NCBI GenBank assembly: GCA_019925095.2
Contig: CM034407.1
Span: 20,156,710 to 20,220,709 of the forward strand
Origin: Dendrolimus kikuchii
Taxonomy: Eukaryota; Arthropoda; Insecta; Lepidoptera; Lasiocampidae
DNA length: 64,000 nucleotides
Direction of reading: 5' to 3'
Below, one piece after another: positions 11,380-22,180 of this stretch. A program made the translations under genes and the position numbers. Position 1 is the stretch's first letter, and each line of letters opens with the position of its first letter. Below the pieces are notes generated by a model, which saw nothing but the letters and a program-made list of their open reading frames with translations, had not been told where the DNA came from and made no database searches.

Positions 11380-11608
11380 ATCGGCTGACAAACAGACATA
11401 TTATATATCCCCAAATTAAACAAATTACGCTTGTGTTATGGGTAATATACAACGGACTATTATGGGGCCGATGCCTGACACCCAGACCATAGTAAATAAC
11501 GGAGAAAATTCGTTTCCGAAATTTACCATACCAGGAATCGAACCCGGAGCCTCTGCGTTGCAGTGAGGTAAACCGTCAAAGGCTTAGCCCGCTCAACCAC
11601 AGAGGCCG
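11380..11608 (-). mobile_element. tRNA-derived SINE-A copy 2
   Basis: Same head and body as SINE-A copy 1, with GACGGCCTCTGTGGTTGAGC and GGGTTCGATTCCTGGTATGG on the minus strand, and AATAATGATAATAAAT at its 3' side. Head lies only about 100 bp beyond the LINE remnant. Confidence 0.8.
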
Positions 11609-11639
11609 TCAATTATAATTTATTATATACCAACAAAAA

Positions 11640-11990
11640 TCTTCCACGTTTATGTATAAAGTGGATATTAGACGATTCATTTCTATCTTTGGATGAATCA
11701 ACTAAAGTGATCCACATAAACATAAAATTGAATCATTCAATGACATTGAATGCTGTCGCGTTTTGTTTTACATTGACTTGGTTTGATTCGTCAAATACGG
11801 ACCTATTTCTCTGTGCAATTATGTACGTTGTGTTCTATCTGTATTCTGCTTTTATTTGTAATGTCAAATAAATGGAAAGCAGACAATAAAAAAACATCGT
11901 GATGAAGCCAGCCAACCTCGGGATAACCAAAATTTGAGAGACTCGCCTATCAACTTAAGCGTGACGGGTATTATGGGCTAATATTATACA
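11640..11990. other. AT-rich spacer, nothing recognised
   Basis: No coding frame or repeat that I can support. Confidence 0.4.
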
Positions 11991-11999
11991 TACATAACT

Positions 12000-12192
12000 T
12001 CACGCCAATTCCCTTGCGGGGTAGGCACGAACAACAGAGCGCCATTCAGGCTTATTCTTACACACCTCACTTGCTTCTTTGACATTCATAACTCTTGTCA
12101 TGCACGCTCGTCTGTTCTTAAGGCTCCTGACATCACCCTCCGCTAGTACACGATCAATTTGATCATGGAAGGTGTGTCGTGGCCTAATATTA
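12000..12192 (-). mobile_element. RTE-like LINE-D 3' end fragment
   Basis: Minus strand encodes the family's C-terminal peptide (RACMTRVMNVKEASEVCKNK, then EWRSVVRAYPARELA and stop). The element end abuts ATACATACATAA, the (TATG)n tail of the family. 5'-truncated. Confidence 0.75.
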
Positions 12193-12716
12193 TGCACTAT
12201 AAAATTACTTTATTACTTAAAAATGCCGCGTGATATTTTTTTTTTATATTTAGTTCCTCCTTTCATATTATTATAATTTTATAACTATTTATTTAAAGCA
12301 ATAACAATAACGCTACTGTAGGTTGCTTCCATTTTCCTTATAATAAAAAAATCACAATTATTGCCAGGACCGTACACTAAAACAAGGTTACATAAATCGA
12401 GTATAATAAATAATTTAGCGTAGATTACAATTATGTTTGTTGCGGTAATTAGGTACTGCATGCAAAATAAATTATTCATCATTTAATGTTAGAGACAAAA
12501 AAAAATAAAAACGCATCCGACTTTTAACTTAAAACGAGATTTCACCTGGTAACTGCAAATTATAATAACAGTTTTTAATTTATATTTAGACGATACAAAA
12601 ACAGCAATTTTTACACCAGTTACTCGTGCGGTGACAACAAAAATGTTTTCAAAGAGTTTTGCAGTTAGAGTATACAAAATACCTTAGCGTCAGGTATTTG
12701 AAATACTAATTACAAA

Positions 12717-12990
12717 AAATTAAAAAACTTCGTTTAAAAAAACCGATTTCAAAAACTAAAAAAGTGTAAAATAACTTATTTCTAAAGCTATTATTATTAA
12801 TATATATTGTCTAAAACATCTTAAAGTCGGTGCTTAGTAATTTTCAAAAAATATAGTAATTTTTATGTTTTACTTTGCTCGGTGCAAGATGTTTTAGATA
12901 ATATATATTAATAATAATAGCTTTAGAAATAAGTTATTTTATACTTTTTAGTTTTTGAAGTCAGTTTTTTCAAACGAAGTTTTTTAATTT
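12717..12990. repeat. Long hairpin (inverted repeat, ~105-nt arms)
   Basis: Left arm 12717-12822 and right arm 12886-12990 are close reverse complements (for example CTAAAGCTATTATTATTAAT against ATTAATAATAATAGCTTTAG) separated by about 63 nt. Outer edge carries AACCGATTTCAAAAAC, matching TTTTTTGAAGTCGGTT at 13427-13441, so it is part of a larger composite DNA element. Confidence 0.75.
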
Positions 12991-12999
12991 TATTTATTA

Positions 13000-13441
13000 C
13001 TTTTTAGTGTCTAGCTATGTATGGGTAGACCTACGAAAGGTGCCGCGCTTCTTAAAAAATATGGGTCCCAAGAAACGGGAACAAAAAAATGTTCGTAGAA
13101 TGAAAACTACTGGACCAAACTATGTTAAATTTTTAGGGGACCAAATGGCAACTATTCCGCATCAAACTAAACAAGAATCACGTAAATCGGATCATAAATC
13201 TCAGCGTAATCGGTGTACATATGGAACGGAATGGAAAAATTTTCATAAAAAATGTTCATAAAATGAAAACTACTGGGCCAAACTATGTTAAATTTTTAGG
13301 GGACCAAATGGAAGCTATTCCGCGTCGAACAAAAAAAGAATCATGTAAATCGGATCATAAATCTCGGAGTAATCGATGAACATACATAAAAAAAAGATCC
13401 CAACGAATTGAGAACCTCCTCCTTTTTTTGAAGTCGGTTAA
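13000..13441. repeat. Composite repeat with ~166-bp tandem duplication
   Basis: GAAAACTACTGGACCAAACT at about 13100 recurs as GAAAACTACTGGGCCAAACT at about 13264, each followed by TATGTTAAATTTTTAGGGGA and CGGATCATAAATCTC. The element ends CTCCTCCTTTTTTTGAAGTC. The 84-codon open frame across it is a by-product of the duplication, not a gene. Confidence 0.65.
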
Positions 13442-13569
13442 TTACATTTTTATGAAGTAATTGAAATACAAATTACGTACGTTACAATTACGTATTGTAA
13501 TTACAAGTAGGTATTTCAAAAACTGCCCAACCCTGGTTAGACCCCAATGGTACCCCAAAAGGGATGCAT

Positions 13570-13800
13570 TAGAATAGAATTTTTTTTTATTGCAGGAGTT
13601 CAGCAGACAGGCAGACGGCCCACTTGATGGAATGTGGTTACCATCGCCTATGGACATTTGCAACACCAAAGGTGCTACAAATGCGCTGCTGTTGCGGTTG
13701 TTATGGCGGCATACTCTAGACCAGGGGTGGTAGCCATCCAGTCGCACAAGTGCCCTACCATCGGCTGTGGGTCGTTTTGTCGCCTCTTACGACAGGCCGG
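13570..13800 (-). mobile_element. SINE-C, internally deleted copy
   Basis: T-run plus GCAGGAGTTCAGCAGACAGG, then ATGGTTACCATCGCC-type core, but the CTTAAAGGAGACTGGAACC block is missing; it jumps from GCGCTGCTG to GGTTGTTATGG. Sense is minus. Confidence 0.7.
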
Positions 13801-14176
13801 ATTTTTATTTTTATTATTTAGATTGATTGATTAGATTTTTTGAAGACAGAAATGTGTAGATTCATTTATTTACAGTCTATTTCAAATAATACGGTATAGG
13901 ATAAATTATGTAAATAGAGAAACAAACATCGTGATTTTAAGTATAAAATTATAATTAAATATTTTTTTATATAATTAAAATTAATATTCATTTCGTAGGA
14001 AAGTTTACAACGCTACAATTTAAGTTTTATGGATGTGTCAGCCATACCGTATTTGAAATAGACTATGTATCTAAACAGAAATAACACAAATGAGTTTATG
14101 GCAGGAAATTGAGGGTTGTTTTAACGAAGAATTGTGTTTGTGTAAAAAATCTCAACTATTTATTAAAAATATATAA

Positions 14177-15459
14177 TAGTTTGGGAGAAAAGTCTTTTCG
14201 CATATAGTATGTATTAACTTGTAATAAGATCTCTTTGGCTATACCATTTGAATCTGGCTGGTTTTGGTATCATTAAAAAGTTTTAATTTTAAAGAAGACC
14301 ATTCCAAATTCAAATTAGGAAAATGTGTGATTTTCATTTGTTTTTCTTATTGTTAAAATGAGTGAATGTAATGAAGAAATTCGATACATTTTAAAATTTT
14401 ACTACAAAAAAGGTAAAAATGCAACACAAGCCGCGAAAAAATTTTGTGATGTTTATGGACCTAATGCAGTATCTGTGAGAGTAGCGCAAATTTGGTTTAA
14501 GCGTTTTCAATCCGGAAATTTTTATATCAAAGATGCACGTCGTTCTGGTCGCCCTGTTACGGACAAAATTGATGCCATTTTTTAAAAAGTGGAGCAAGAT
14601 CGGCATGTTAGTAGTAACGATGTAGCTGGAGAACTGGGAATTGACCACAAAATGTTTTTGGCGCATTTGAAAAAAGCTGGGTACACAAAAAAGCTAGATA
14701 TTTGGGTGCCTCATGAGCTCACTGAAAGAAACCTAATGAACCGTGTACTCATTTGCGATTCTTTATTACGACGTAATGAAACAGAACCATTTTTGAAGAA
14801 GCTGATAACTGGTGATGAAAAGTGGATCACGTACGACAAGAACGTGCCGAAAAGATCGTGGTCAAAGGCCGGTCAGGCTTCACAGACTGTGGCGTAACCC
14901 GGGTTAACTCGCAACAAGGTGATGCTGTGTGTATGGTGGGATTGGAAGGGCATTATTCATTATGAGCTGTTACCGCCAGGCAGGACCATCGATTCTGAAC
15001 TGTACTGCGAACAACTGATGAGATTAAAGCAAAAAGTCGAGAGAAAGCGGCCGGAATTAATCAACAGAAGAGGTGTAGTTTTTCACCATGATAACGCTAG
15101 ACCTCACACATCTTTAGCCACTCACCAAAAATTACGAGAGTTTGGTTGGGAGCTGTTAATGCATTCACCGTATAGTCCTGACCTTGCACCTTCAGATTAT
15201 CACCTGTTTCGGTCTCTGCAGAATTCCTTAGGCAGTGTCAGGTTAACATCACGAGAGGACTGCCAAAACCACTTGTCGCAGTTTTTTGATCAGAAGCCCC
15301 AAAATTTTTATAGCAATGGGATCACGTCCCTACCTACAAGACGGCAAAAAGTCATCCAACAAAATGGCACCTACATACTTTAGTCAAATGTAAATAAACT
15401 TTATAAAAAAACCTTTTGCATTTTTATATAAAATGCAAAGAAACTTTTTCCCCAACCTA
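14177..15459 (+). mobile_element. mariner element, near full length with two stop codons
   Basis: About 1.28 kb with TA duplications (TA at 14177-14178 and 15458-15459) and imperfect terminal inverted repeats (GTTTGGGAGAAAAGTCTTTT at the left; the right end read in reverse is GGTTGGGGAAAAAGTTTCTT). One uninterrupted frame from 14358 to 15383 encodes a mariner transposase: paired HTH region ending in SGRP, then TGDEKW, HHDNARPHT and YSPDLAPSDYHLF, the DD34D acidic triad. Two in-frame stops (14583-14585 and 14895-14897) inactivate it, with no frameshift. Subfamily cecropia-like is a guess. Confidence 0.92.
14358..15383 (+). pseudogene. mariner transposase, inactivated by two nonsense codons
   Basis: A 342-codon frame matching the usual ~345-residue mariner transposase length. 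N-terminal DNA-binding half: an HTH with FCDVYGPNAVS, then RRSGRPVTDK, then a second HTH with HVSSNDVAGELGIDHKM. Catalytic half: GDEKWITYDKN (first Asp), FHHDNARPHTSLA (second) and DLAPSDYHLF (third). The C-terminal helix region QKVIQQNGTYI is kept. Each stop is one base from a sense codon, so inactivation is recent relative to the decay of other TEs here. Confidence 0.9.
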
Positions 15460-15788
15460 ATACTTTTAAGTTGCCACGGGAACTCCTCGTTCAACGTCAA
15501 TCAAAGATCTACTACAATATGGCTGAGGTTTTTGCTTGAAGATTAATCTAAAACTTGCATATTCATGAAAATTAAACACTATACATACAAATCATATAAA
15601 AAAAAATAAGCAATTCCAGTCCCAAAGGGGTTAAATACATATTTTTGTAATAAACCTCCACTCTCTCACTCTCCTCTACGCGCCAGAGCTTGTCTGGAAG
15701 CAGAAGACACAGCCGTCCATGTCCTGCTTGAATGCGCAGGGGTGGCCCAATACATGGCGAAGTATCTGGACCAATCTGGACGTCCCAG

Positions 15789-16022
15789 ATAATAATAATA
15801 ATAATCGGCAGACAAACACACATATTGTATATCCCCAAATTAAGCAAGTTACGCTTGTGTTATGGGTAATATACAACGGACTGCTCTGGAGCCGATCCCA
15901 GACACCCAGACCATAGTAAATAACAGAGAAAATACGTTTCCGAAATTTACTATACCAGGAATCGAACCCAGAACCTGAGGTGCGCCAGCAAAGGCTTAGC
16001 CCGCTCAACCACAGAGGCCGTC
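15789..16022 (-). mobile_element. tRNA-derived SINE-A copy 3
   Basis: Starts after (ATA)n AATAATAATAATAATCGGCA on the plus strand; minus strand has GGCCTCTGTGGTTGAGCGGG and GGTTCGATTCCTGG. About 13 bp of the head region is shortened relative to other copies. Confidence 0.8.
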
Positions 16023-16094
16023 TAGATAGATAACGCTGTATTGTAAACCAATAGAAGAATGAACTTGGACTAAAACTATATCTAATTATGTAAA

Positions 16095-16215
16095 AAGGGC
16101 GGTCTTATCGCTAAAAAGCGATCTCTTCCAGACAATCTCAGGTAGCCTATGAGAAGTCTTCGGCAACGTTAAGAAGATGGTGGACTTCCCGGAGGAGCTG
16201 GACTGGATGGATTAA
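16095..16215 (+). repeat. Dispersed repeat G copy
   Basis: Contains CGGTCTTATCGCTAAAAAGC followed by GATCTCTTCCAGACAA. Shorter matches occur at 52812-52860 (plus) and 48185-48260 (minus). Probably the 3' region of a LINE; class not proven. Confidence 0.5.
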
Positions 16216-16687
16216 TGTGAGTTACGGAAACCGCCCGCTTGCAGAAGAACTTCACGCGCACAAAATTGCAGGTACTTCTCTCTAATTAGTCAGGGGTGTG
16301 TGTCGTGTTGCATATCAGTGTTCAGTGTCGTTTGAGTGGTCGGATTGACCGGGAGTGCGGATGGTTGCGCAACCCAAGCCAGTCACCGTTTCAAAACCCG
16401 CCCAGGAGGCGCCGCGGCCCGCTCCTTGTAAGTACGCATTGTTCTTCTCGTATTCAAGTTATTCTAGTTCCCTACTATCTTAGAAAATCCTTGGGCATAT
16501 CTAAACTTGCTGAACAACTTTAATTCAATCATATATAAATCAGATCGTGAGTTTGTTTGGATATTTTAAATGTAATTATTCACCGGATGCAATGGCTTTC
16601 TTACTGGGTGATAGAATGTGGTCACTACAGGCAATTCACTTTATCACTACACCTAACAATTATTGTTTCAATAAAATAATTAAATTT

Positions 16688-17005
16688 TTTTATTTTTTTT
16701 ATTGCAGGAGTTCAGCAGACAGGCAGACGGCCCACTTGATGGAAAGCGGTTACCATCGCCTATGGACATTTGCAACACCAAAGGTGCTACAAATGCGCTG
16801 CTGCTCTCTTAAAGGAGACTGGAACCTGGTCACTAATGCCGGAACACAACACAAGGTTGTTATGGCTCCATACTCTAGACCAGGGGTGGTCGCCATCCAG
16901 TCGAGCAAATACCCTGCCACCTGGCTGTGGGTTGTTTACTCGCCTCTTACGACAGGCCGCCAGGCCGCAGGAAATTGTATTCTTTCTCCGTTCCTGCACG
17001 GATAA
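16688..17005 (-). mobile_element. SINE-C, near full-length
   Basis: Complete copy from the T-run and GCAGGAGTTCAGCAGACAGG to TCCGTTCCTGCACGGATAAA. Very close to the copies at 27926 and 53157, so the family was active recently. Confidence 0.8.
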
Positions 17006-17254
17006 AAAAGTAGTGTAAGTAAAATTACATTTAGTATATTAACATTTATATTTTTATTTTTCTCAGGTGAAGAGGCTGGAGATGAAAGTAGTATATCTTT
17101 TATCACGGAAAATATGTTAATTCCCGCAACATACAGACACGAAGACAACAACAGTCAAACTGTGCGGAAGAGAAAAGCAAGGAAAACATTAGTTGTTATA
17201 TTTTATAATCTTGTTTTACCAGAAACAGAAAATGATAATTATTTATATTCAATA

Positions 17255-18030
17255 CTAGCTGTGCCCGCGACGTCGTCCGCGTGGAATTTGCTTTCAAAAC
17301 CCTCCGATTTTGAAACATTCTTCATTGGTGCTCCGCTCTTATTGGTCTTAGCGTGATGATATATAGCCTATAGCCTTCCTCGATAAATGGGCTATCCAAC
17401 ACTGAAAGAATTTTTCAAATCAGACTAGTAGTTCCTGAGATTAGTGCGTTCAATCAAATAATATTAGTATATTTGGCTACAACACTAATATTTACATTTT
17501 AAATATCGCGATATCTTTTGAATGAAACGTCCGAATTGAATAATTCAAAAATTTGTAGAAAGGTATTGAATTCGTCTTGAATATGGAGTAATTTATTTTG
17601 ATAAGGATTAATACCAAGGTACAAAATAAAGAGTTTTTGAAGCGACGGCATTTTAATTATTTAAAAAAATAAAAGAAAACACTTATTGTGAGATAACTAC
17701 AATAGTTAGACATATGGTTACGCGATATTTTTTGTAGACAATTATATGTTCTGCAAAGTGGTAGTACATTGTTTTGTTCTATAATCAATAGTTTGCGCAG
17801 CGCATGCCGTGTAAGGATTTTTTCGGGTCATTTTTTTACACCTTGGGTTTCATTATGGGACTTTAAGTAAGGAACCCTAATTTTTTGAAAATATAATATA
17901 GCCTATAGCCTTCCTCGATAAATTTACTATTCAACACTGAAAGAATTTTTCAAATCGGACCAGCGGTTCCTGAGATTAGCGCGTTTAAACAAACAAACTC
18001 TTCAGGTTTATAATATTTGTATAGATTTTG
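17255..18030 (+). repeat. Two copies of a dispersed repeat
   Basis: ATAGCCTATAGCCTTCCTCG at about 17360 and again at about 17900, each followed by TCAACACTGAAAGAATTTTT-like sequence and GGTTCCTGAGATTAG-like sequence. The first copy begins GTGCCCGCGACGTCGTCCGC, a leader also seen at 36295. Class unresolved. Confidence 0.55.
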
Positions 18031-18532
18031 TTGTAAATGTTCTGTCTGTCTGATCTTCATAATGTTTTCAATAAACTAAATACCTTACCTTTTATTTCTA
18101 CGTGTGGCATTATGTCATAATGTAAACAAAGAAAAAGTAGAATAGATGATTCAGAAAACAGCTCAATGTTTTCTAATCTGCGGCCATTGTTACTCCCCTA
18201 CACAATAACACCAATCTCCAAACAAATAATTTTAAAAATATTTTGTAATATAGATCAGTATAAATATACATATAAATAGGTATGATACTGAAGTCCAATA
18301 TATTGGGATATAGAGAAGTAAAGGTTTCTTCAACTTAAAAACCTTTTAGTTTTTCACTTTTCAATTAATAGTAATTAATATACTAAATAAAGTGTATTAT
18401 TTTATAATAACGCCAACATTATTGTCTATAAGTTACACTAATCTTAGATACATAATATAAAATCTAATTTATTATAATACCTATGTAATGTTATGTGTTT
18501 TTGTTTTCAACACTGTTGTATATTTTTACATA

Positions 18533-18640
18533 CATACATACATACATAACTTCACGCCGGCTCCCTTATGGGGTAGGCACGAACAACATAGCGCCATTTA
18601 GGCTTATTCTTACACATCTCACTTGCTTCTTTGACATTGT
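18533..18640 (-). mobile_element. RTE-like LINE-D 3' end fragment
   Basis: (CATA)n then ACTTCACGCCGGCTCCCTTA and GGGTAGGCACGAACAACA: the last ~35 codons of the LINE-D ORF on the minus strand, plus its (TATG)n tail. Confidence 0.75.
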
Positions 18641-18675
18641 ATATTTTTCATAGCAAAATAAAATTGATGACAGGA

Positions 18676-18815
18676 TCCTTAAGAACAGACGAGCTTGCAT
18701 GACAAGAGTTATGAATGTCAAAGAGGCAGGTGAGGTGTGTAAGAATAAGCCTAAATGGCACTCTGTTGTTCGTGCCTACCCCGCAAGGGAACTGGTGTGA
18801 AGTTATGTGTGTGTG
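18676..18815 (+). mobile_element. RTE-like LINE-D 3' end fragment
   Basis: Plus-strand copy (TTAAGAACAGACGAGCTTGC through GTTCGTGCCTACCCCGCAAG and a GTGTGTGTG end). It faces the minus-strand copy 35 bp to its left, making a small inverted pair. Confidence 0.75.
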
Positions 18816-19142
18816 TAAAATAAAATTAAAATAATATTCACACAAATAATTGTAAAATGTTGAATCAGTGTGGCTCAGAGCAACCGACTGTGTCATCTTG
18901 CACCACATGTACAGGGAAATAATGCAACAAACATTTGCACTGGCTAATCATATGCGGGCTATTTACAAATATATTAGAATATATAATTTTAGACTAAATT
19001 AAGACTTGTGCAATGAACTTGCATTCAGGACTGTTTGTTGAATGACTAAGACTAGCTCTCTGTATTGTAACATCTGTTTGCATATAATGTCTTAGTAACT
19101 CACAATATTTTTTATACTTTAATTAACATTATATTTTGTAAT

Positions 19143-19200
19143 AAAACGTAGTTTTATTATGTATACAAGTCGCGAAAACTTAAGAAAATATTATTATATT
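19143..19200. repeat. Terminal fragment of foldback family F
   Basis: AAACGTAGTTTTATTATGTA followed by TACAAGTCGCGAAAACTTAA is the right terminus of the element fully seen at 49563-50150. Confidence 0.65.
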
Positions 19201-19479
19201 TTGTTTTGTTAGGAATCTAAAATAGTAGTGAGCCTGTTCATGTAGCTATTAAACATTTACTATTAGAACAGACTAGTTCAGGAGTAAGATAATGCCATGA
19301 AAATTGTAGGGTATGTCACCATGATGATTGTGAGACTTGAAGAGGCTTATGTCCAGTAATGTAAGTGACTGGCTGAATGAAAATATTTAAATTTCAACAA
19401 CCATACTAAGAAAGCAAAAAGTACAATTAATTTAAATAGCGTTTAAAATAATTAATAAATTTGAATCATAATTATTTTG

Positions 19480-19585
19480 TCAAAGAAGCAAGTGGGGTGT
19501 GTAAGAATAAGCCTGAATGGCGCTCTGTTGTCTGTGCCTACCCCGCAAGGGAACTGGCGTGAAGTTATGTATGTATGTATAATTA
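19480..19585 (+). mobile_element. RTE-like LINE-D 3' end fragment
   Basis: TCAAAGAAGCAAGTGGGGTG to GAACTGGCGTGAAGTTATGT and (ATGT)n. About 30 codons of the ORF end only. Confidence 0.75.
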
Positions 19586-20830
19586 TTTTATTAAAATAGT
19601 TTAAAGCAACATTTAGTATACAATTAAATATTTGTTTTGCTATATGACTGGTGTAAAGTCAGTATTGTCAGACTGAGAAAAAGTAGTAAATGTTTATATA
19701 ATTATATTATCATGTATAATAAACAAAAATACAAACATATTTTACTTGTTACATACAGATGTTTCTGGTGATTTTATAATTTCTAGCAAAAATGTTTGCA
19801 GTTATTTCAAAAGTGAGAGTAAGCATTTACTTAAGAATTACTACAATGAACGAAATCATAATGAGGATTGTATAAGAATTATTTGCACAACCCACTTTGG
19901 TGCTGTTTAATTTGTACACAACACATTGGATAAGAAGAAAGCTAGGGAGATTCATTCACTCCACTCTAACCCAAGAAAAACCTTCAAAGTTGGCTTGGCC
20001 CTTTGTTTATCAAAGGGCAATAAGACTAAACAATAGCCTGTAATCAAAGTCAAATTTACTATAAATTATTCCTGTTATTAAATAAAGAGGAAATAAAGTA
20101 TCTATTTCTATTACAAGATAAACCTGTCTCTTTTAATAATTAGTTTTCGCATAATAGGAATTTCTAAAATTATCTTATGCTACACTAATTATTTACACTA
20201 ATATAAATATGAAAGTTACTATTTGAGCATTCATCTTTGTTTGTTTATTCTTCAGATCTTTGAAATTGGATAGATTACAAAAATAAGACAGGTGTCCTGT
20301 CATTTACTGGGATAACTATAGGATAATTTTATACTAAAAAATGGGAAAATTTCATCTGGACATAAATTCAGAATTTATGTAACATCAGAAGGAAAACTCT
20401 AGTAACAATAGAATTTATGAGGGGTTAATAAATTTTACATCGGGTCCTAAAACACAGAACCCAGATGTACCTACTATAATGGCACAGTGACAGGAAATCG
20501 CACAATTTGTAAATACAAATTGATTGTATCTTTCGTTGTTATCTTAATTTATTAATAATGCTTATCCCTATTGTGTTAAAATGAATTGTTGATTAACGAA
20601 CTACTATGTAATATATATTTCCATTTGATACTTTTTCATTCTTATAAGCAAGAAATATTACACCTTTATTCATGCAGTTTAGAGAATTACTTTTTTAAAT
20701 TTAATTATTAAATTTTACCCGCATGTTGACCATACGGAATCCGCGCGATTACTAAATCCACTTTTATGAGTTAAGATCAATTATTTAAATTTGGGATTAC
20801 AATCAAAATATTGTTCAAACGTGTTAGCAT
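19586..20830. other. AT-rich spacer left of the kinesin exon
   Basis: No coding frame, RNA gene or repeat I can support. If the kinesin gene continues leftwards, this is the start of its first intron. Confidence 0.45.
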
Positions 20831-20904
20831 CGTCACGAGTCGACGCACCAAGACCGCGCAGCTCTGGCTGCTTGCAGTATAAACAAGTAAAAAAATGAAA
20901 CTAC

Positions 20905-21009
20905 CTCTTCGTAACCCTCATTTTTCTCTTTGTCCGAAAGCGGCCGGCACCTGACCACCACCTTGACGCACTCGTTGAGTGCGGTCCGCGGCCGGGCCGT
21001 CTTCTCCAT
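20905..21009 (-). CDS. Klp68D: Kinesin-II motor subunit, KIF3B/Klp68D type: first coding exon only
   Basis: KIF3B-type kinesins are motor subunits of heterotrimeric kinesin-II, which carries intraflagellar-transport trains and other cargo towards microtubule plus ends. The minus strand from ATG at 21009 reads MEKTARPRTALNECVKVVVR and then CRPLSDKEKNEGYEE. The NECV-VVVRCRP stretch is the first beta strand of the kinesin motor domain and resembles KIF3B/Klp68D more than KIF3A. An in-frame ATG lies 15 codons upstream (21054), but the shorter start fits the family's short leader. The exon ends in frame at GAG|GTAGTT (20905). No P-loop (GQTGTGKT) or later motor exon is visible on the minus strand to the left, so the next exon is more than 20 kb away, missed, or outside the window. 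Subfamily assignment rests on 35 residues. Confidence 0.72.
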
Positions 21010-22180
21010 CTTCGAACAACCCCTTCCAAGTTTATTTTCCACCAAACTCAACACTGATATCGATCCATTCGGGGAAACCTAAACGGCATAACTTGTTCGA
21101 AACAATTTCTCTGACACAATAATTTTCTCAAACAAGCACACTATTATTATATTTATTTGAACACGATTAAAATATTTTCAACAGGACTAAATAAATAAAA
21201 ATCGTAAATTATTTATCTACGAGACAAACGAATAAACCACCACCAGTGGACGTTTATATTAAACTAATTGATTTTGAAGTTTATGAACAAAACTTGACAA
21301 TTAAGATTAGTGTTACCAGCTACACAATAGCAAAAGCTTTTAAAAATGTAATAGTTAATTTTTCAATATTATTGATATTCCTTTTAACTTGTTTCGTAAT
21401 ATTGTATTGTACAATAGAATATTTCTGCCCATTTTATAAATTTATAAAAGATATTTATAGCCAACATTTAAGAGGAACTTTGAAATAGCTTCTTAATAGA
21501 ATAGATATGTTTTTTAAGTAATACACTAGATTAAACAGATGACAGCTCTGATTTTAAAATGTATCGGTGATTAGGAAATTATTTCAACATAAATAATCCC
21601 ACCGGAAAAGTTAAAGAATCAAATAAAAAAATCTAAATCATTACGGTGTGACCCATTTTGTTAAAAAATCGAATCGACAATATCTTTAGAAGGTTTATTT
21701 ATTGATAAATTGATATAATTTTTAAATAGAGGAAACGTTTTTTTTTCTCTCTTTAAAATTATATCAAAAATTAAAGCTTCTAAATATATTGTCGAGTCGA
21801 TTTTTTAACACATTTGCTTTCTATAAAAACAATATTTTCCTAAGTTCAAACCTCTGGTACATAGCTAAGTAATAGAGACTAATTAATTATGTTATTACCA
21901 GCAAATCTATTTAAATAATATTGATGTGTATTAGGAATAAAATAGCAGGCGAAAAAACCTAGTGATATATAAACACTAGGCTGTATAGAATTAGTTCTTT
22001 TGCTTCACTTTGTATTGAAGTAAACGACAAGAAAAAACGTAAATAAAGAATGGAAGTGGAAGGGGTGGAAGACTTTTTCTAAATTTTATGTTTTCATGTT
22101 ATTATTTGTGTTATTTAATAGTTACTTTAAAATATTTAGAAATTTGTAATATTACCGTAATCTTGGAACTTTGCTATATA
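21010..22180. promoter_or_regulatory. Divergent intergenic region, kinesin exon and VPS26C
   Basis: The two start codons face away from each other with 1171 bp between them, so the promoters of both genes must lie here or share it. It contains a hairpin element at 21660-21809. No TATA box or initiator could be assigned with confidence. An 80-codon open frame at 21246-21488 is AT-rich and has no recognisable features. Confidence 0.45.
21660..21809. repeat. MITE-like hairpin
   Basis: GTTAAAAAATCGAATCGACA (21660) is matched in reverse complement by TGTCGAGTCGATTTTTTAAC-like sequence ending at 21809; complementarity continues inwards through the ATTTAGAAG / CTTCTAAAT block and partly beyond. About 33-nt good arms. 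Confidence 0.6.

Noticed and set aside
13007..13261. 84-codon open frame with internal repetition
   Set aside because: Lies within a tandemly duplicated DNA element; the second copy does not keep the frame.
16770..17018. Open frames such as those starting MQHQRCYKCAAA, repeated at several sites and on both strands
   Set aside because: They coincide with every SINE-C copy and are read through non-coding retroposon sequence.
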